Translations under genes and position numbers: made by a program
Assembly (NCBI GenBank): GCA_025455225.1
Contig: JALOMY010000093.1
Location: forward strand, 1 to 9,159
From: Cyclobacteriaceae bacterium
Lineage (GTDB): Bacteria > Bacteroidota > Bacteroidia > Cytophagales > Cyclobacteriaceae
Direction: 5' to 3'
Length of the DNA stretch: 9,159 bases
In this document: in pieces, positions 5,577 to 9,159 of the stretch
Layout of the letters: each line of letters starts with the position of its first letter
Numbering within the stretch: position 1 is the first letter of the stretch
Notes under the pieces: generated by a model
Seen by the model: the letters and a program-made list of their open reading frames with translations, nothing else
Told to the model about the DNA's origin: nothing
Databases searched by the model: none

Positions 5577-6992
5577 TTAGAATATTTTACCGGGATTCAG
5601 AATACCGTTTGGGTCGAATACTTTTTTGATTCCACGCATCAGCTCCAGGTTGGTTTCCTTCATAGCGATGGGCATATAAGGACGTTTGGCAATTCCAATG
5701 CCATGCTCACCCGACAGGGTTCCGCCCAGGCTCACGGTAAGTTTGAAAATTTCTCCGATGCCTTCAGGAATCCGGGTTTCCCAGTCATGGTCGCTGATGT
5801 TCTCTTTCAGAATATTGACATGGAGGTTGCCATCACCCAAGTGCCCGAAGCAAACGGTATTGAAGCCATATTGCTTGCCAATTTCTTTAATTCCGGATAT
5901 TAAACGTGGAAGGTTGGCGCGCGGCACGACTACATCATCCGATTTAGTTAGGGTATACCAGTTTACCGCAGGAGATATATTTTTACGCACTTTCCAGAGT
6001 TCTGCTTTCTGAGCAGCCGAATCGGCAAACAATATTTCACCCGATTGAAATTTCTCAACTACATTCATAACACGCTCTGCATCGCGCATCAGCACTTCTT
6101 CGTCATTGCCATCCAGTTCGCATAACAGGTAGGCATTCATATTTTCAGGTAATTGTGTGGTAACTGGACTTCCCAATACCTTATCGCAATAATCGAACGT
6201 TTTTATCCCAGCTTCACGTTCAAAGAACTCCATGCCAGAAGGTTGAATACCGGCCGTAAAAATGGCTGCAATGGCACGGCAGGCTTCCTCGTTGGATACG
6301 AACGGTATCAGCATCAGAACATTTTTCTGAGGATATCCACGAAGTTTGAAAACAATTTTTGTAATGATGCCCAGTGTACCTTCACTGCCGCACATGAGTT
6401 GGGTAAGATTGTAGCCGGTAGAATTCTTAAGCACATTCGCTCCTGTCCAGATGATTTCGCCAGTAGGTAATACTACTTCCAGGTTTAAAACGTAATCTCT
6501 TGTAACACCATACTTCACAGCTTTAGGTCCGCCTGAATTTTGCGCGAGGTTTCCGCCAAGAAAGCAGGAACCACTGCTGGCTGGATCGGGCGGGTAGAAT
6601 AATCCTTTTTCTTTAACTGCATTTTGAAACACCTCAGTGATAACGCCCGGTTCAACGGTTGCCTGAAGATTCAGTTCATCGATATGAAGTATTTTATTAA
6701 ACCGTTCCATCGATAAAACAACACCATGATGGGTTGGCAAGGCAGCCCCTGCGAGGCCGGTACCAGCTCCGCGTGGAGTAACCGGCATACGATGTTCATT
6801 ACAAAGGCTAAGAATACGGCTTACTTCTTCCGTGGTTCCGGGTTTTACAACAAGGGCCGGCAGAAATGAGTAATCTTCGGTTTTATCATGTGCATAATCC
6901 TGACGCCTCTCTTCGTCCAGAATCACATGTTCTTTTCCAACAATGGCCTCAAATTGGCTTGCTATATCAAGGGTTACTTCAGGAAATGCCAT
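5577..6992 (-). CDS. glcD: FAD-linked 2-hydroxyacid dehydrogenase (GlcD / D-lactate dehydrogenase type)
   Basis: A 471-residue flavoprotein that oxidises a 2-hydroxyacid such as glycolate or D-lactate to the keto acid. The length is normal for GlcD. The N-terminal PCMH-type FAD domain (FAD_binding_4) shows VTPRGAGTGLAGAALP (71-86), PDPASSGSCFLGGNLAQNSG (135-154), the segment KYGVTRDYVL (160-169) and CGSEGTLGIITK (201-212). The C-terminal FAD-oxidase domain shows SDDVVVPR (351-358), FGHLGDGNLHVNIL (382-395) with the usual metal-binding His384 and His391, GEHGIGIAKRPYM (428-440) with Glu429-His430, and the family ending FDPNGILNPGKIF. No signal peptide, so it is cytoplasmic or attached to the inner face of the membrane. 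No GlcE or GlcF partner lies next to it, so it is probably a stand-alone enzyme. The substrate is not decided by sequence alone. The start at 6992 gives the usual N-terminus. Its stop overlaps a short palindrome (TAACCGGTTA), with no clear terminator in the 67-nt convergent spacer. Confidence 0.93.
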   Translation of the reverse strand: MAFPEVTLDIASQFEAIVGKEHVILDEERRQDYAHDKTEDYSFLPALVVKPGTTEEVSRILSLCNEHRMPVTPRGAGTGLAGAALPTHHGVVLSMERFNKILHIDELNLQATVEPGVITEVFQNAVKEKGLFYPPDPASSGSCFLGGNLAQNSGGPKAVKYGVTRDYVLNLEVVLPTGEIIWTGANVLKNSTGYNLTQLMCGSEGTLGIITKIVFKLRGYPQKNVLMLIPFVSNEEACRAIAAIFTAGIQPSGMEFFEREAGIKTFDYCDKVLGSPVTTQLPENMNAYLLCELDGNDEEVLMRDAERVMNVVEKFQSGEILFADSAAQKAELWKVRKNISPAVNWYTLTKSDDVVVPRANLPRLISGIKEIGKQYGFNTVCFGHLGDGNLHVNILKENISDHDWETRIPEGIGEIFKLTVSLGGTLSGEHGIGIAKRPYMPIAMKETNLELMRGIKKVFDPNGILNPGKIF

Positions 6993-7000
6993 GCAAGGTG

Positions 7001-7008
7001 TATATTTG
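7001..7008 (+). promoter_or_regulatory. probable -7 box of the NlpC/P60 gene
   Basis: TATATTTG matches the Bacteroidetes -7 consensus TAnnTTTG exactly. It sits 24 nt before the ATG at 7033, so transcription would begin around 7013-7016 with a leader under 20 nt. The -33 element would fall near 6978-6981, inside the first codons of the divergent dehydrogenase gene, where only a weak TT-rich match is seen. The position in a 40-nt divergent spacer, where a promoter is required, raises the likelihood that it is real. Confidence 0.5.
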
Positions 7009-7032
7009 AACAGTAATTTTTTAAACTCTGTT

Positions 7033-7530
7033 ATGTTGCTGATTTTTCGCCTTAAAGGTAAGCAACCTTATCCGTTCCTGTTCCTGCTTGGGTTGCTGTT
7101 TTTTTGTTCGTGTGCATCGCATAAAGCCCGGGTACGCGATGAAAACGTTTCCAAAGTTATCCAGACAGCCCGAAGTTATACCGGTACTCCGTATAAATAT
7201 GGAGGAACAACGCGATCGGGGATGGATTGTTCAGCGCTGATGATCAATTCTTTTCGAAGTGTGAATGTTAACCTCCCGCGAAGTTCATCAGACCAGAGCA
7301 AGGTAGGAAAAGAAGTAAAGCTGAATGAAGTGCAACCGGGCGACCTTCTTTTTTTTGCCACCGGTAAAAAGAAGAGAGAAATAACACATGTTGGATTGGT
7401 TACAGAAGCGAAAGGTAAAAACAACATCAAGTTTATTCACGCATCAACCAGTCTGGGTGTAGTGGAAGACAACCTGAATTCAACCTACTATCAACCAAGG
7501 TTTAGGCATGCAAGAAGAATTTTCGATTGA
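7033..7530 (+). CDS. NlpC/P60 (C40) peptidase lipoprotein
   Basis: A 165-residue lipoprotein, probably a cell-wall endopeptidase that cuts peptide stems of peptidoglycan in the periplasm. The signal (KGKQPYPFLFLLGLLFFCSC) ends in a lipobox with Cys27. The single NlpC/P60 domain follows: ARSYTGTPYKYGGTTRSGMD leads to catalytic Cys66 in GMDCSALM, then LPRSSSDQSKVG (81-92), QPGDLLFF (101-108), catalytic His119 in ITHVGLV, and the third polar residue His136 in FIHAST. All three catalytic positions are present. The size is like the Spr/MepS group of minimal one-domain enzymes, with no SH3 or LysM domain. The start at 7033 is chosen for the signal peptide and the -7 box at 7001; the frame is open back to 6943, but that part overlaps the dehydrogenase gene and has no signal-like sequence. 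The 69 nt after it separate it from the next gene. Confidence 0.92.
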   Translation: MLLIFRLKGKQPYPFLFLLGLLFFCSCASHKARVRDENVSKVIQTARSYTGTPYKYGGTTRSGMDCSALMINSFRSVNVNLPRSSSDQSKVGKEVKLNEVQPGDLLFFATGKKKREITHVGLVTEAKGKNNIKFIHASTSLGVVEDNLNSTYYQPRFRHARRIFD

Positions 7531-7556
7531 TTGATACCTTGATTTAAGTATTCTTT

Positions 7557-7591
7557 GTAATGATGTTTTAATTAACTTTCTACATCATTAC
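7557..7591. promoter_or_regulatory. 10-bp perfect inverted repeat just before the glycosylasparaginase start
   Basis: GTAATGATGT (7557-7566) and ACATCATTAC (7582-7591) are exact reverse complements with a 15-nt AT-rich centre. The right arm ends 8 nt before the ATG at 7600. In RNA it would be a hairpin covering the ribosome entry region; in DNA it could be an operator. It lies 27 nt after the NlpC/P60 stop, but neither arm is followed by a T-run on the plus strand, so a simple terminator is unlikely. A near-match to the -7 consensus (TATTCTTTG, one base too long, 7549-7557) abuts the left arm, which would suit a repressor site overlapping the promoter; that part is speculative. Confidence 0.5.
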
Positions 7592-7599
7592 GTATAAGT

Positions 7600-8583
7600 A
7601 TGACAGCTAAACCCAGGCATTCCCGAAGATCGTTTATTAAACTTTCTTCTCTATCCGCAGGTCTTTTATCCTTTCAACCGATATCGGCATTTGTTGATCC
7701 TGAAAATAAAAAGCCAGTTGTTATTTCAACCTGGAATAATTCCAGGGCCAATGACGCAGCCTGGGAAATCCTTCAATCAAATGGGTATGCATTAGATGCC
7801 GTTGAACAGGGTGCCCGCATTCCGGAAGGAAATCCCAAAGATACATCAGTTGGTTATGGCGGACTTCCCGACAGGGAAGGTATTGTTACACTCGATGCCT
7901 GCATCATGGATGAAAAAAGCAACTGTGGTTCAGTAGCGTTTGTACAGGGTTATAAACATCCGATCTCCATCGCGCGGGCAGTCATGGAAAAAACTCCGCA
8001 CGTCATGCTCGTGGGTAAAGGGGCTGAGCAATTTGCACAAGCCAATGGATTTAAAAAGGAAAACCTGTTAACTAAAGAGTCAGAAAAAGCCTGGAAAGAT
8101 TGGTTAAAGAAATCGGAGTATAAACCTTATCATGACCCCGGGCAGCACGATACTATCGGAATCCTGGCACTGGACATAAACGGCCGAATCTCAGGCGCCT
8201 GTACTACTAGTGGCATGGCTTATAAAATGCATGGACGGGTAGGGGATTCACCCATTATTGGAGCAGGCTTATATGTTGACGGAGAAATCGGTGCCGCCAC
8301 AGCTACGGGTGTTGGCGAAGAAATGATACGGATTGCCGGAAGTCATACCATTGTAGAGTTGATGCGGCAAGGCAGAACACCTCAGCAGGCCTGTGAAGAA
8401 GCTGTAATGCGTGTTATAAAAAAGCGGGGTGAAACGATGGCGAAGGAATTGAATGTAGCCTTTCTCGCCCTTGACATTCAGGGAAATATCGGGGCCTATT
8501 CAACCACGGATACATTCGAATATACGCTAACCACTCCGGATCATAATCACATCGTAATCCGATCGGCCAGTTATTTCAAATAA
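7600..8583 (+). CDS. N4-(beta-N-acetylglucosaminyl)-L-asparaginase (glycosylasparaginase), Tat-exported
   Basis: A 327-residue Ntn hydrolase of family T2 that splits the GlcNAc-asparagine bond left after N-glycoprotein breakdown, giving aspartate and a GlcNAc amine. The N-terminus has a twin-arginine signal (SRRSFIKLSSLSAGLLSF), so the folded enzyme is probably exported to the periplasm. The precursor cleaves itself before Thr185 in HDTIG to free the threonine nucleophile, giving an alpha chain of about 150 residues after signal removal and a beta chain of 143. Substrate-pocket motifs match the human enzyme: STWNN (43-47, with Trp45), MHGRVGDSPIIGAGLY (with Arg213 and Asp216) and TATGVGEE (234-241). 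These distinguish it from plant-type isoaspartyl peptidases. It is followed 2 nt later by cutC, so the two are co-transcribed and perhaps translationally coupled. An inverted repeat precedes the start. Bacteroidota homologues are found in species that feed on N-glycans; no endoglycosidase is visible here. Confidence 0.94.
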   Translation: MTAKPRHSRRSFIKLSSLSAGLLSFQPISAFVDPENKKPVVISTWNNSRANDAAWEILQSNGYALDAVEQGARIPEGNPKDTSVGYGGLPDREGIVTLDACIMDEKSNCGSVAFVQGYKHPISIARAVMEKTPHVMLVGKGAEQFAQANGFKKENLLTKESEKAWKDWLKKSEYKPYHDPGQHDTIGILALDINGRISGACTTSGMAYKMHGRVGDSPIIGAGLYVDGEIGAATATGVGEEMIRIAGSHTIVELMRQGRTPQQACEEAVMRVIKKRGETMAKELNVAFLALDIQGNIGAYSTTDTFEYTLTTPDHNHIVIRSASYFK

Positions 8584-8585
8584 CC

Positions 8586-9159
8586 ATGATCATTGAAGTT
8601 GTTGTATATAATATAGAGTCGGCTTTGCATGCCCAAAAAGGTGGGGCCGACCGGATTGAGTTATGCGACAATCCGGGAGAAGGCGGTACAACACCTTCTT
8701 TTGGCACACTTGAAATTGTTCGGCAGGCCGTAAGCCTGGATGTTTATGCCATGATTCGGCCAAGAGGCGGTGATTTTGCCTATTCTGCATATGAGTATCA
8801 TGCCATGAAACGCGATGTTGAAATGTGTAAGCGTGCCAGTCTGGACGGTGTGGTTTTGGGAATTCTTAAACCGGATGGAACGCTGGATAAAGATCGTTGC
8901 CGGAAATTGATAGAAGCAGCACGTCCCATGAAGGTAACATGTCACCGTGCGTTTGATATGACGCGGGATCCTTTTGAGGCACTGGAAGCCTGCATTGAAG
9001 TGGGTTTTGATTGCATTCTCACCTCAGGTAGGCAGACCGTTGCAGCGAACGGTATTACCCTGATTGCAGAATTGGTGAAGAAGGCAGGCGGAAGGATTTC
9101 AATTATGGCCGGGTCAGGTGTTAACGAATCGAATGTTGTTTCCATTGTTCGTGAAACAA
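8586..9159 (+). CDS. cutC: CutC family protein, partial at right edge
   Basis: The first 191 residues of a TIM-barrel protein whose usual length is about 245; the C-terminal part lies beyond the window. Motifs agree well with E. coli CutC: GGADRIELCDNPGEGGTTPS (19-38), MIRPRGGDFAYS (56-67), the CHRAFDMTRDP segment (119-129), ILTSG (144-148) and IMAGSGV (173-179). CutC was named for copper tolerance in E. coli, but its role as a copper protein is disputed and no reaction is firmly established. The tandem cysteines of E. coli (EICCYS) are replaced here by EVVVYN; Cys27 in ELCDN is kept. No signal peptide, so it is cytoplasmic, unlike its exported partner. The ATG at 8586 is 2 nt after the glycosylasparaginase stop, which makes co-expression nearly certain. 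That linkage suggests a role in sugar or glycoasparagine metabolism rather than metal handling (inference). Confidence 0.94.
   Translation, partial: MIIEVVVYNIESALHAQKGGADRIELCDNPGEGGTTPSFGTLEIVRQAVSLDVYAMIRPRGGDFAYSAYEYHAMKRDVEMCKRASLDGVVLGILKPDGTLDKDRCRKLIEAARPMKVTCHRAFDMTRDPFEALEACIEVGFDCILTSGRQTVAANGITLIAELVKKAGGRISIMAGSGVNESNVVSIVRET

Noticed and set aside
5570..5579. The palindrome TAACCGGTTA at the stop of the dehydrogenase gene as a terminator or binding site.
   Set aside because: It is only 10 bp with no loop, and no T-run follows on the minus strand within a suitable distance. The rest of the 67-nt convergent spacer has no clear stem either.
6943..7032. A 30-residue N-terminal extension of the NlpC/P60 protein.
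   Set aside because: It overlaps the dehydrogenase gene on the other strand, lacks signal-peptide character and would bury the lipoprotein signal that starts at 7033. The TATATTTG box would also be inside the gene.
1..8583. An asparagine cycle linking asnB with the glycosylasparaginase.
   Set aside because: The genes are 6 kb apart, on opposite strands and in different transcripts. The Tat-exported enzyme acts on glycosylated asparagine, not on free asparagine.
8590..9145. Several minus-strand reading frames of 66-94 codons.
   Set aside because: They lie opposite cutC, which has unbroken family motifs on the plus strand, and their products show no recognisable features.

Overview
The window looks like part of a Bacteroidota chromosome, probably a Cytophagales-like environmental lineage. 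The signs are the PorT-type outer-membrane barrel, short Bacteroidetes lipoprotein signals, almost no Shine-Dalgarno sequences, TAnnTTTG-type -7 boxes and several DUF1080 proteins. The order-level guess is inference. No tRNA, rRNA, CRISPR array, insertion sequence or phage gene is visible, and coding is dense throughout.

Left block (1-4546, minus strand). Five genes lie head to tail, read right to left, with gaps of 12, 31, 47 and 50 nt. They are a DUF1080 lipoprotein, two closely related DUF1080 proteins (one secreted, one lipoprotein), a six-helix membrane protein with a ferric-reductase-like layout, and a glutamine-dependent asparagine synthase cut by the left edge. DUF1080 (PF06439) is now described as the 3-keto-disaccharide hydrolase family. 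The trio is therefore probably an envelope-located set of enzymes that cleave oxidised (3-keto) glycosides. No Gfo/Idh/MocA oxidoreductase that would make or use 3-keto sugars is present here. A terminator-like inverted repeat sits in the first codons of the membrane-protein gene and may separate the DUF1080 genes from what follows.

Middle (4547-7530). A 138-nt divergent spacer with a perfect inverted repeat separates the DUF1080 genes from a plus-strand outer-membrane beta-barrel gene. This is followed by a convergent FAD-linked 2-hydroxyacid dehydrogenase (GlcD-like, minus strand). A 40-nt divergent spacer then leads to an NlpC/P60 cell-wall peptidase lipoprotein, and a perfect TAnnTTTG box lies in that spacer.

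Right block (7600-9159, plus strand). A Tat-exported glycosylasparaginase (family T2 Ntn hydrolase) is followed 2 nt later by cutC, which is cut by the right edge. A 10-bp perfect inverted repeat lies just before the glycosylasparaginase start codon. The tight pairing suggests that this CutC homologue works in glycoasparagine or glycan breakdown, not copper handling, but that is inference.

No clearly new multi-gene system is proven here. The best candidates for a second look are the DUF1080 trio with its membrane neighbour, the glycosylasparaginase-CutC pair, and three unexplained perfect inverted repeats.
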